The translations under genes and the position numbers were made by a program. The notes below the pieces were generated by a model. The model was not told where the DNA came from and searched no databases. It saw only the letters and a program-made list of their open reading frames with translations. This document shows positions 16,924-23,449 of a stretch of DNA of 64,000 bases, one piece after another (the stretch's first letter is position 1; each line of letters begins with the position of its first letter). The DNA is from Paenibacillus validus NBRC 15382. GTDB lineage: Bacteria > Bacillota > Bacilli > Paenibacillales > NBRC-103111. Location: assembly GCF_004000985.1 (NCBI RefSeq), contig NZ_BIMH01000008.1, positions 105,389 through 169,388 on the forward strand, read 5' to 3'.

Positions 16924-16949
16924 ACGGCCAAAGGTTTCCCTTTGGCCGT
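16924..16949. terminator. Perfect hairpin terminator downstream of the minus-strand mini-gene
   Basis: ACGGCCAAAGG (16924-16934) pairs fully with CCTTTGGCCGT (16939-16949) around a four-base loop. It lies 20 bases after the stop of the 33-codon gene at 16971. T-tracts occur on both sides, though imperfect on the minus strand. Confidence 0.75.
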
Positions 16950-16970
16950 AGTTTTGTGCTTTTAGTCAGA

Positions 16971-17072
16971 TTAGATCAACCATGCACGGCTTACGATTAC
17001 CAACAAGATGAAGAGAACCAAGATGACACCAGTCGATGTAAAACCTCCGCAAGAACAAGAGAAACCACCCAT
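16971..17072 (-). CDS. YjcZ-type sporulation mini-protein (33 aa)
   Basis: A 33-residue protein with head GGFSCSCGGFTS and hydrophobic helix TGVILVLFILLVIVSRAWLI. It shares the core TGVILVL and ILLVI with the 39-residue protein at 15128, so the two are paralogues. AGAGGAGG lies eight bases upstream of the ATG. Unlike its paralogue it has two cysteines in the head. The family is linked to spores in Bacillus, with no known biochemical function. Confidence 0.78.
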   Translation of the reverse strand: MGGFSCSCGGFTSTGVILVLFILLVIVSRAWLI

Positions 17073-17101
17073 TGTTCATTCCTCCTCTAGAGTTGTTGTT
17101 G

Positions 17102-17254
17102 TTGTGGAGCGTGAGCTCATTAACACATAATCATACTATGTCGCAGGGCATTCGGCTGGATGGGCGAATGCCGCGCAGCCATTGAAAATGGGCAGTCGAA
17201 CCCATCTTCACACCCGCCTGCTCACGAACGACGTCTGTGTAACAGGCGCTTTTT
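17102..17254 (+). ncRNA. Candidate structured small RNA with promoter and terminator
   Basis: A possible promoter (TTGTGG 17102-17107, 18 bases, CATAAT 17126-17131) is followed by three stem structures. The first is a perfect eight-base hairpin (GGCATTCG 17147-17154 with CGAATGCC 17165-17172). In the second, CCATT/AATGG and AATGGG/CCCAT are mutually exclusive pairings around 17179-17205. The third is a final stem, CGCCTG/CAGGCG (17215-17220 with 17243-17248), followed by CTTTTT. No coding frame fits. The closing stem is short for a terminator. The start point is approximate and no known family is recognised. Confidence 0.4.
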
Positions 17255-17433
17255 GCGTTTCTACGGAATTCTTCACCCCTTCCGGTGCAAATATAGAAGA
17301 AATATAGTGCGTTGCTTGGGCAATTTCAAAGGCTTTGCGCAAAATAAAGGGGCTGCTGTCCTTTTTTGTAAAAAGTCCGAAACTCTTTCCGTGCTTCGGC
17401 AGTCTATACTAAGTACAGAAGGAGGCGGAATCC

Positions 17434-17817
17434 ATGAGCATTATTTTTATCCTGTTTGCGGTGTTCGCAATCGTCGTGATCGTAAGCTCGATAGGTAGAA
17501 GGAGCGGGCATTCCGGCCTGGGCAGGCGGCATCGCAGCGGGGAAAGCTTCATGTTCCCGCCTGCGTCGTCGTCTTTGGAGGACGACATGGCCCGACGTCA
17601 TCATCATCATTATAGCGGTTCGGGCGACCTCGATTCGAGACGCTCCACCGATTCAGGCAGTAGGGGCGGCGGGGCTGACGGCGGCGGAAGCGGCTGGGGT
17701 GGAGGAGACAATGGCAGCAGCAGTGGCGGCGGCGGTGGAGATACCGGAAGCAGCAGCAGCGGTGGCGGCGGTGGTGGAGATACCGGAAGCAGCAGCAGCG
17801 GTGGCGGCGGAGATTGA
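17434..17817 (+). CDS. Membrane-anchored Gly/Ser-rich low-complexity protein
   Basis: The 127-residue product has one N-terminal membrane helix (IIFILFAVFAIVVIV) and then a polar tail: a basic stretch, a HHHH tract, and about 55 residues made almost only of Gly, Ser, Asp and Thr. The tail contains two 13-residue repeats around GGDTGSSSS. GAAGGAGG lies before the ATG at 17434. The stop overlaps the start of the following HD-hydrolase gene (TGATG), so the two are translationally coupled. The function is unknown; the tail would be flexible and surface-exposed or cytosolic depending on topology. Confidence 0.75.
   Translation: MSIIFILFAVFAIVVIVSSIGRRSGHSGLGRRHRSGESFMFPPASSSLEDDMARRHHHHYSGSGDLDSRRSTDSGSRGGGADGGGSGWGGGDNGSSSGGGGGDTGSSSSGGGGGGDTGSSSSGGGGD
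17734..17811 (+). repeat. 39-base tandem repeat (two copies) in the Gly/Ser-rich gene
   Basis: The sequence beginning GGTGGAGATACCGGAAGCAG at 17734 recurs at 17773, exactly 39 bases (13 codons) later. The number of copies could vary between strains. Confidence 0.85.
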
Positions 17818-18545
17818 TGGAAGGAAGGGAAGATGAACGGGAGATGAACGAAATGAACGAAACGTACCGAGAGCGACTGCTGGAACGCGCACGAACGTAT
17901 GCGCAGGAGGAAATGGGGCGAGACAGCAGCGGTCACGACTGGCAGCATACGGCCCGGGTGGCCCGCACGGCACGCCTGCTCGCAGAGCGTGAACAGGCGG
18001 ATGCCTTCCTATGCGAGCTGGCCGCGCTCGTGCACGACATCGCGGACGAGAAGCTGAATCCGAGCAAGGAAGCCGGATTGGATAAAGTGAATACATGGCT
18101 GATCGAGAATGGCGCGGCTGAGCCGGATCGCCTGCATGTGATGGACATCATCGCCAATATGTCTTACAACGGCGGACATGGGGGGCAATTGTCTACCCTG
18201 GAGGGACGTATCGTTCAGGATGCGGACAGGCTTGATGCGTTGGGTGCGGTAGGTATCGCGCGAACCTTTGCCTATTCGGGCTGGAAAGGGCAGCTGATTT
18301 TCGACCCGGACCTCCGCCCGCGCGATTCGATGAGTCAAGAGCAGTACCGCAAGCAGCCGAGTACGGCGATTAATCATTTTTACGAGAAGCTGTTGAAGCT
18401 GAAGACGAAGATGAACACGACGGCCGCCCGTGAGCTCGCGGAAGAGCGTCATCGGTATATGGAGGCGTTCCTGGCGCAGTTTTACCGGGAGTTGGGCGTG
18501 GAGAACGACTGGGGGACAAGCGTCAGCGCAAAAGACGTGAAGTAA
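17817..18545 (+). CDS. HD-domain phosphohydrolase (YpgQ/YedJ-like)
   Basis: A 242-residue metal-dependent phosphohydrolase of the HD superfamily. The metal-binding residues are visible in GHDWQHT, in VHDIAD and in QDADRLDALGAVG. This spacing and the ending HFYEKLLKLK.. MNT..A...A..RH..ME.FL match the YpgQ/YedJ group, for which nucleotide pyrophosphohydrolase or phosphatase activity has been reported. The true substrate here is not known. The start ATG 17817 overlaps the preceding stop. Other in-frame ATGs occur within the first dozen codons, so the N-terminus is uncertain by about ten residues. Confidence 0.88.
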   Translation: MEGREDEREMNEMNETYRERLLERARTYAQEEMGRDSSGHDWQHTARVARTARLLAEREQADAFLCELAALVHDIADEKLNPSKEAGLDKVNTWLIENGAAEPDRLHVMDIIANMSYNGGHGGQLSTLEGRIVQDADRLDALGAVGIARTFAYSGWKGQLIFDPDLRPRDSMSQEQYRKQPSTAINHFYEKLLKLKTKMNTTAARELAEERHRYMEAFLAQFYRELGVENDWGTSVSAKDVK

Positions 18546-18558
18546 TTTCCGGAGCGGA

Positions 18559-18897
18559 CTATGGACGAATCGTAACGCGGTCGCCCACGAAGACGAGCCT
18601 GGATAACGCGATTACATCTGCATTGTGCATGCGGATGCAGCCGTGGGAGGACAGTTTTCCGATGGAGGAAGGGTTATTGGTGCCGTGTATTCCGTAATGC
18701 GGCTTCGATAACCCCAGCCAGTAGGCGCCAAAAGGCCCTCCGGGGTTCGGTTCTTTGTTAATAATGGTAAATTCGCCGCTGGGCGTGCCGGTCAACATGG
18801 TGCCGATGCCGACCGGATACGTCCGATAAACGCGGTTCCCTTCTAACACGTGCAGCTTTCGATCCGAAAGATCTACAATGATACGATAGGTAGGCAC
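18559..18897 (-). CDS. L,D-transpeptidase (YkuD domain)
   Basis: A short YkuD-domain protein of about 112 residues. The catalytic motif GIHGTNN...SHGCIRM carries the nucleophilic cysteine, and the N-terminal strand pattern YRIIVDLSDRKLHVLEG is typical. Such enzymes make 3-3 cross-links in peptidoglycan or modify spore cortex and cell wall. No LysM domain or signal peptide is present, which is also true of several Bacillus homologues. GTG 18897 is chosen because AAAGGAG lies nine bases before it. ATG 18906 directly abuts that site. Confidence 0.88.
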   Translation of the reverse strand: MPTYRIIVDLSDRKLHVLEGNRVYRTYPVGIGTMLTGTPSGEFTIINKEPNPGGPFGAYWLGLSKPHYGIHGTNNPSSIGKLSSHGCIRMHNADVIALSRLVFVGDRVTIRP

Positions 18898-18965
18898 AAC
18901 CAACATCTCCTTTTTCCGAGATGTTACAGTGTACGCAAGCTCGATCCCAAGCGCGCCTTCCGAAG

Positions 18966-19262
18966 TTAGCCATCCACCTGAGCGATCAGCATCCCGTCCC
19001 TGACTACGACCGAATAAGCAGCCAAGCTGCGGGCAGGTACGTTCAGACAAGCGCCCTTATGCGGATCGAAAGACCAGCCGTGCATCGGGCAGACCAACTC
19101 TTCATCCTCGATGTCGACAAGCTGGCCGGCGTGCGGGCATTTGCGGGAGACGAGCCGGTAAACGTCACGGTCTTTCAGAAGAAAGCAGGGACGTTGTTCG
19201 ACCTCGACCTCGACAGGCAGCTTTTGAAATTGCTGCTCTGCGCCCAATACGATTTCTTTCAT
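18966..19262 (-). CDS. Rieske [2Fe-2S] domain protein
   Basis: A 98-residue stand-alone Rieske ferredoxin-like protein. Cys42-Pro-His44 and Cys58-x-x-His61 (in CPMHGWSF) bind a [2Fe-2S] cluster. The end resembles NirD-type small subunits and the ferredoxin components of dioxygenases. It is encoded 52 bases downstream of the FAD oxidoreductase gene on the same strand, which strongly suggests it serves as the electron carrier of that enzyme or senses its redox state. No oxygenase gene is adjacent. Confidence 0.88.
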   Translation of the reverse strand: MKEIVLGAEQQFQKLPVEVEVEQRPCFLLKDRDVYRLVSRKCPHAGQLVDIEDEELVCPMHGWSFDPHKGACLNVPARSLAAYSVVVRDGMLIAQVDG

Positions 19263-19314
19263 CCCCTCACCTCAAGCTCCCTAATTCGACATGGCCCGTT
19301 CGTCCTCCTACCGG

Positions 19315-20964
19315 TTACCCGATCGGAGTGAAAATTTTACCATCCCACGGCAGCCCTTTCTTAAACCGTGACTCGTCGTGGATTCGGTACGGCGTCAGCA
19401 GAGGGAACTGGTACATCTCCCACACTTTGCACTTGTGCACATCGAGCCCGGAGCGTTCGATAATCGCGTTGACGGCCCGCCGGGCGGCTTCGTTCGCACC
19501 TTCCATGGTGGCGAGGTCCGTATTTGTTTTCACGTAATCCGAGGCGAGGAACAAGTTGGGGATGGCGGTGTATGCCTGCGGGCGCAAATTCCACGTGTAA
19601 ACCTTGTTCACAAGCAGCGGCTCCAAATTGACCGCAACCCCGTCCGGATTCGGCAAATGCACATCCTCGTCGAGGAACCACGAATGCACGTTGTCGTCCT
19701 CCAGGACGACGGCCCCGTTCACGTTCAAGCTTTGCTTCAGCTGCGTCCACACTTCTTGCATCACTTCTTCGCGCGTGCACCTCTTCGCGGGTTTGCCGAA
19801 GAGGACGCCCGGTGCCTCCCAGTCCGAAATGTCCACGGACAACACGCCTTGAACCATGCCGTCGCCATAATCGGCCAAATCGAAATCAGGCCAAAATTGC
19901 TTCTGCGACACGCTGGTCAGCGCCCAAGGCGAATCCATATAGATCATATGGCCGTGGATGATCGGAACGTCCCGCTTCAAATAAAACTGGATGCCGTTCA
20001 TCCAATCGACATCTTCCGCCAGCTGCCGAATTCCGTCGAGCGTCGGGTCGGCGTGCAGCATCTCGTCAGTGACAAATTGCGCCATCACTTCAACGGGGAA
20101 AGCCGCGACGTAATAATCCCCCTGCACCTCGCAGGTTTGCCCGTTCTCCGTAATCGTCGCCCCGCTGATGACGCCGTTCTCGCAATGAATGCGCTCGACC
20201 TTGGCTTCCAGATGGTAGTCGACGCCGAGACTTTGCAAATACTCAAGCCACGGGTGAAGCCACACTTCGTTCGTCGGTCCGTCCAACAGCCGATCCGCGC
20301 TGCCGCCGGGCACGACCATGTCAAGCATAATTTGGGCGCCAACGGCCCCGACCGTGCTGGTGTTGGCTTCCCGCGCTTTAGCTGCGACCAGAATGCGCGT
20401 CATCCCGGCGAATACACGGCGAAACTGGGCCGACTGCTCATCGGCGTTGATAAAGCTCCACCACGGGATGTTCTGGTACTGCTGCTGCCGGCGATCGTCG
20501 GAGCTGGTCATGACCTGCCAGATGCGCTCCATGTACAGGCGGATCTCCTCATCGGTCAGTCCGAGATTATTGTCGAACAGCGACTTGAATGCGTCCTTCA
20601 CATCTTCAATGGAATGTGGAAACTCGGTGAGAAACTCCACCGGAGGCCCGTCCACCCGAGCCAGTCCGAGCCGTGTGCCTTCGACTAAATTGCCGGCGAC
20701 GCCCTGCTCGTTATCCCCGTAAGGAATCCGTTCCATCGTATCGACAATATGCTTATAGAAACGCGGAAAAAACCGGAATCCATGCTCTCCCGGCAAATCC
20801 TTCCGTCCCTCCGTACCGCTTCCCGGCACCGGCATGGAACGGGCTTTACCCCCGGGCAGCCTGCGCATCTCGTACACGGCTACCTCAAACCCTCGTTCCG
20901 CCAATTCCTGGGCCGCACTCATACCGGCGACTCCGCCTCCTAATACGACAACCTTCGCGCTCAT
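19315..20964 (-). CDS. FAD-dependent oxidoreductase, phytoene desaturase/hydroxysqualene dehydroxylase-like
   Basis: A 549-residue flavoprotein of the amine oxidase/phytoene desaturase fold. The N-terminal dinucleotide-binding motif reads VVVLGGGVAGMSAA, followed by the acidic end of the second strand and RLPGGKARS. The C-terminal FAD segment reads PNLFLASDYVKTNTDLATMEGANEAARRAV. Proteins of this kind are often annotated as hydroxysqualene dehydroxylase or COG3349. No squalene or carotenoid genes are nearby, so the substrate is open. ATG 20964 has GGGAG eight bases upstream; GTG 20970 is an alternative. It forms a two-gene unit with the Rieske gene. Confidence 0.85.
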   Translation of the reverse strand: MSAKVVVLGGGVAGMSAAQELAERGFEVAVYEMRRLPGGKARSMPVPGSGTEGRKDLPGEHGFRFFPRFYKHIVDTMERIPYGDNEQGVAGNLVEGTRLGLARVDGPPVEFLTEFPHSIEDVKDAFKSLFDNNLGLTDEEIRLYMERIWQVMTSSDDRRQQQYQNIPWWSFINADEQSAQFRRVFAGMTRILVAAKAREANTSTVGAVGAQIMLDMVVPGGSADRLLDGPTNEVWLHPWLEYLQSLGVDYHLEAKVERIHCENGVISGATITENGQTCEVQGDYYVAAFPVEVMAQFVTDEMLHADPTLDGIRQLAEDVDWMNGIQFYLKRDVPIIHGHMIYMDSPWALTSVSQKQFWPDFDLADYGDGMVQGVLSVDISDWEAPGVLFGKPAKRCTREEVMQEVWTQLKQSLNVNGAVVLEDDNVHSWFLDEDVHLPNPDGVAVNLEPLLVNKVYTWNLRPQAYTAIPNLFLASDYVKTNTDLATMEGANEAARRAVNAIIERSGLDVHKCKVWEMYQFPLLTPYRIHDESRFKKGLPWDGKIFTPIG

Positions 20965-21087
20965 CGACACCGCTCCCCTAATTATGTATTCCTAGATCTT
21001 TTATACCATGAATACATAGGCCTAAGGAATCAAGTTTTGATTAAAATGAGAAAAATAGCAAAAAAAGCGATATTTTACAAAAATAAA

Positions 21088-21152
21088 CCCCCTCAACCGT
21101 CGACAAGGCCGCGAATGTTGTAAAACAACATTCGGCTTGTCCGAAGAGGGGG
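21088..21152 (+). promoter_or_regulatory. Long hairpin covering the ribosome binding site of the next gene
   Basis: CCCCCTC (21088-21094) pairs with GAGGGGG (21146-21152). Inside it, GACAAGGCCGCGAATGTTG (21102-21120) pairs with CAACATTCGGCTTGTC (21126-21141) around a TAAAA loop, with small bulges. GAGGGGG is also the only ribosome-binding-like sequence, ten bases before ATG 21163. Folding would therefore hide it. Read on the minus strand the same hairpin is followed by GTTTATTTTTG and could be a terminator for leftward transcription. Both roles are possible. Confidence 0.6.
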
Positions 21153-21162
21153 CTTTAATAAT

Positions 21163-21369
21163 ATGCAATTGTCGAATTGCAGCGGGTGCGGCAAACTGCA
21201 AACCGGCCGTTTCGAAACGTTATGCACAGATTGCTTGAAGAAACACATTGAGGTTTCGCATCAGATCAAACATTATCTGCAGCTGCATCCGGGAGCCAGC
21301 TTGATCGACATTTGCCAGCACACCGGATTGCCGCTGAGCACGGTTAACGAGATCATCAAGCGGGTGTAA
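21163..21369 (+). CDS. Zinc-ribbon/helix-turn-helix small protein (YvyF-like)
   Basis: A 68-residue protein with a zinc ribbon built from CSGC and CTDC in its first 30 residues. A helix-turn-helix-like segment follows: HYLQLHPGASLIDICQHTGLPLSTVNEIIKRV. This combination resembles the N-terminal part of the flagellar-operon protein YvyF (TIGR03826), but here it stands alone and no flagellar gene is near. It may be a small DNA-binding regulator. The start is ATG 21163, whose ribosome site is inside a stable hairpin. Confidence 0.72.
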   Translation: MQLSNCSGCGKLQTGRFETLCTDCLKKHIEVSHQIKHYLQLHPGASLIDICQHTGLPLSTVNEIIKRV

Positions 21370-21491
21370 TCCTCACCAGCGCCAGATCCTGTAAAGCTTC
21401 AAGGAATAACAGGCACCGGCGATATGCTGCTCCTTCTCCGGTAACGTTTAGCCCGCGTTCCGGTTTACGTCGTCCGGCAGCCTTACCCGGA

Positions 21492-21956
21492 TTAGCCCTT
21501 CAGCCTTCTGCCTTCAGCGAGCATGCCGATCGCTTTCTCAATCCGGCCGGCACGGGTTTCCGGTTTCTTGGCGGAGACGATCCAGTCGACATACTCCTTG
21601 CGATGGGAATACGAAGCTTGCTCGAACCTGGACTCAGCTGCCGGATACTGGCGCAGAGCGGCCGACAAGTCGTCCGGCACCTCGATCGTTCGCTCTTCCG
21701 TATCCCGTTCCATAGATACCTTCACGGTATCTCCGGATGCGGCTCCTGCAGCCTCCCTCAGCTCGCGTTTCACGACCAAGTAGTGTATGCCATCGCCCTG
21801 CGGCATGACCGAGCTTCGGTAAGGCACGCCGTTCACGGTTCCTTTGACCTTGACTTGGCCCTTGGCGCCGAACACGCTTTCCACCTGAAACGGCACCTTC
21901 ACATACGTCCATGTTCCGATTCCTTCCGGTCGGTGAAGCTTGGCTTCAAACTCCAT
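21492..21956 (-). CDS. DUF1905 / YdeI-like (bacteriocin-protection family) protein
   Basis: A 154-residue protein with an N-terminal DUF1905 domain (FEAKLHRPEGIGTWTYVKVP and FGAKGQVKVKGTVNGVPYRS) and a C-terminal YdeI/OmpD-associated segment (VPDDLSAALRQYPAAESRFEQASYSHRKEYVDWI..AKKPETRAGRIEKAI). The family is widespread with poorly known function; some members have been linked to tolerance of antibiotics or bacteriocins. ATG 21956 has AGGGAG eight bases upstream; ATG 21965 is too close to it. Confidence 0.85.
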   Translation of the reverse strand: MEFEAKLHRPEGIGTWTYVKVPFQVESVFGAKGQVKVKGTVNGVPYRSSVMPQGDGIHYLVVKRELREAAGAASGDTVKVSMERDTEERTIEVPDDLSAALRQYPAAESRFEQASYSHRKEYVDWIVSAKKPETRAGRIEKAIGMLAEGRRLKG

Positions 21957-22079
21957 CTTGCGCATCTCCCTCGCTCCCTCTTTCCATCTCGCTTCCCCAT
22001 CTTCCTGAACTTCCCTTAAAAATCGCTGAGCAGGATGCCCGGCTGACCTCTCAACCAGCGAACGTGTGTTTGACAGGCA

Positions 22080-23318
22080 TTATACCACATCACGCTTGCC
22101 GCCGAAAATAAGCCATGCCGCCGTCAGCAGCGCCAAACAGATTGCGCAGGCGCTGCTGAGGCCGTCCGGTCCGAGCGCAGTGAGCAGACCGACGGCGGCC
22201 AGCGGCCCAAGCGCGGCCCCGACGTCGATGACGACGGTATACGTGGTCATGAAGGTAACGGCGGATCGGCCTGCAGCTGCATCCGAAGCCATGGCGTCGG
22301 TCAGCGTCGTGATCGCGGTGCTGGCCAGCATGACGCCGAGCAGCGCGAGCAGCCAGAGCGGCAGCGGCACCGGCGCGGCCAGCAGCGCGAACGAGACCGC
22401 GCCAAGGCCTAGCACGGCGGCATAAAGTCCGCGCCGGTCGGGCAGGGCGTCGGAGCGCTTGCCGATCCACGGCGAGAGCAGCGGCGACCAGCCCCAGCGG
22501 ATCGCCTGCGCGATCCCGGCGAGGGAGGCGGCGCCCAAGCTCGCGCCAAACAGCGTGATCGCCGTTCCATTCGGCAAGCGGGAGGCGAGCAGGGGGCTGA
22601 GCCCGGCCAGGAGGATGCCGAAGAAGACGAACCCCATCCCCAAGCCGGAGCTTAGTGTAAGCACGGCAAAGCGTGAGCTTCGCAGGGAGGCGGCCGTTCG
22701 CTGGGGCGGCTGCGTTTCGGGCTGTTTCGCGCCAGCTTTGCTGTGAGCGGCCCGCGCAGGCAAGCGGCGCCAAGCTACCGGCAGAGCGAGCAGCATAACA
22801 GCGCCGAGAACCGCTGCGACGAGGCGCACGCCGAGCACGTCGGCCAGCATGCCACCCAACAGCATGCCGGCCAGGCTGCCCATGCCCATAATGCCGTTGT
22901 ACCGGCCCAGCAGTTGTCCGCGATTGTCGCCGCCGCCGGGGGCGGACGCATCGAGGATGACGAGGTAACCGCCGATCCGCAGCAGCGACCAGGCGGCCCC
23001 CCATAAGGCGCGTGCCGCGAGCAGCAGGGCAAAGCCGCTTCCCAGGCCGAACGCCAATGTGGTCAGGCTGGCCGCTGCGACGGCTGCGGTGATGCCGACG
23101 CGGACGGGCATCCGGGCGTACAGCCAGCCGATCAACGGACCGAGCGGCAGCCGGACCAGCCGGTTGACCGACAGCAGGAGGCCGATTTGCCAGAAGGAAT
23201 CCAGTCCGTACTGCTGCATACCGTAGACCGGCAGCACAATGTACAGCATGGAGTCGCCCAACAAGCAGACGCCCGTAATCCAGGCGATCGCGATAGGCGC
23301 GTGTCGTGTATCGTTCAT
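22080..23318 (-). CDS. MFS transporter
   Basis: A 412-residue major facilitator with about twelve hydrophobic helices, starting MNDTRHAPIAIAWITGVCLLGD and carrying the loop 2-3 signature as LVRLPLGPLIGWLYARM. It is probably an exporter of small molecules or a drug. The frame is open further upstream, but that part would overlap the divergent regulator gene, so ATG 23318 is chosen even though its ribosome site is weak. The gene is divergent from an SgrR-like regulator with a 131-base gap. By analogy with SgrR-SetA-type pairs, that regulator is the likely controller. Confidence 0.88.
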   Translation of the reverse strand: MNDTRHAPIAIAWITGVCLLGDSMLYIVLPVYGMQQYGLDSFWQIGLLLSVNRLVRLPLGPLIGWLYARMPVRVGITAAVAAASLTTLAFGLGSGFALLLAARALWGAAWSLLRIGGYLVILDASAPGGGDNRGQLLGRYNGIMGMGSLAGMLLGGMLADVLGVRLVAAVLGAVMLLALPVAWRRLPARAAHSKAGAKQPETQPPQRTAASLRSSRFAVLTLSSGLGMGFVFFGILLAGLSPLLASRLPNGTAITLFGASLGAASLAGIAQAIRWGWSPLLSPWIGKRSDALPDRRGLYAAVLGLGAVSFALLAAPVPLPLWLLALLGVMLASTAITTLTDAMASDAAAGRSAVTFMTTYTVVIDVGAALGPLAAVGLLTALGPDGLSSACAICLALLTAAWLIFGGKRDVV

Positions 23319-23449
23319 ATTGGCGAAACCCGCTTTCTGCGTGAAGTGATAAGGTTTATTGTACGTAGAAAAAAGGGTACGAAAAGGGTAAAATGAACGT
23401 AAATAATTTCCCCTTTTCTCGGCAGGGCGGTGAAGGAGTTGAGCGGCGT

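Noticed and set aside
17091..17107. GTTGTTGTTGTTGTGG triplet run
   Set aside because: A short five-copy GTT run next to the YjcZ-type ribosome site; too short to call a repeat element.
19378..20688. 436-codon plus-strand frame across the FAD oxidoreductase gene
   Set aside because: It is the antisense shadow of a gene with clear FAD motifs and has no ribosome site or recognisable domain.
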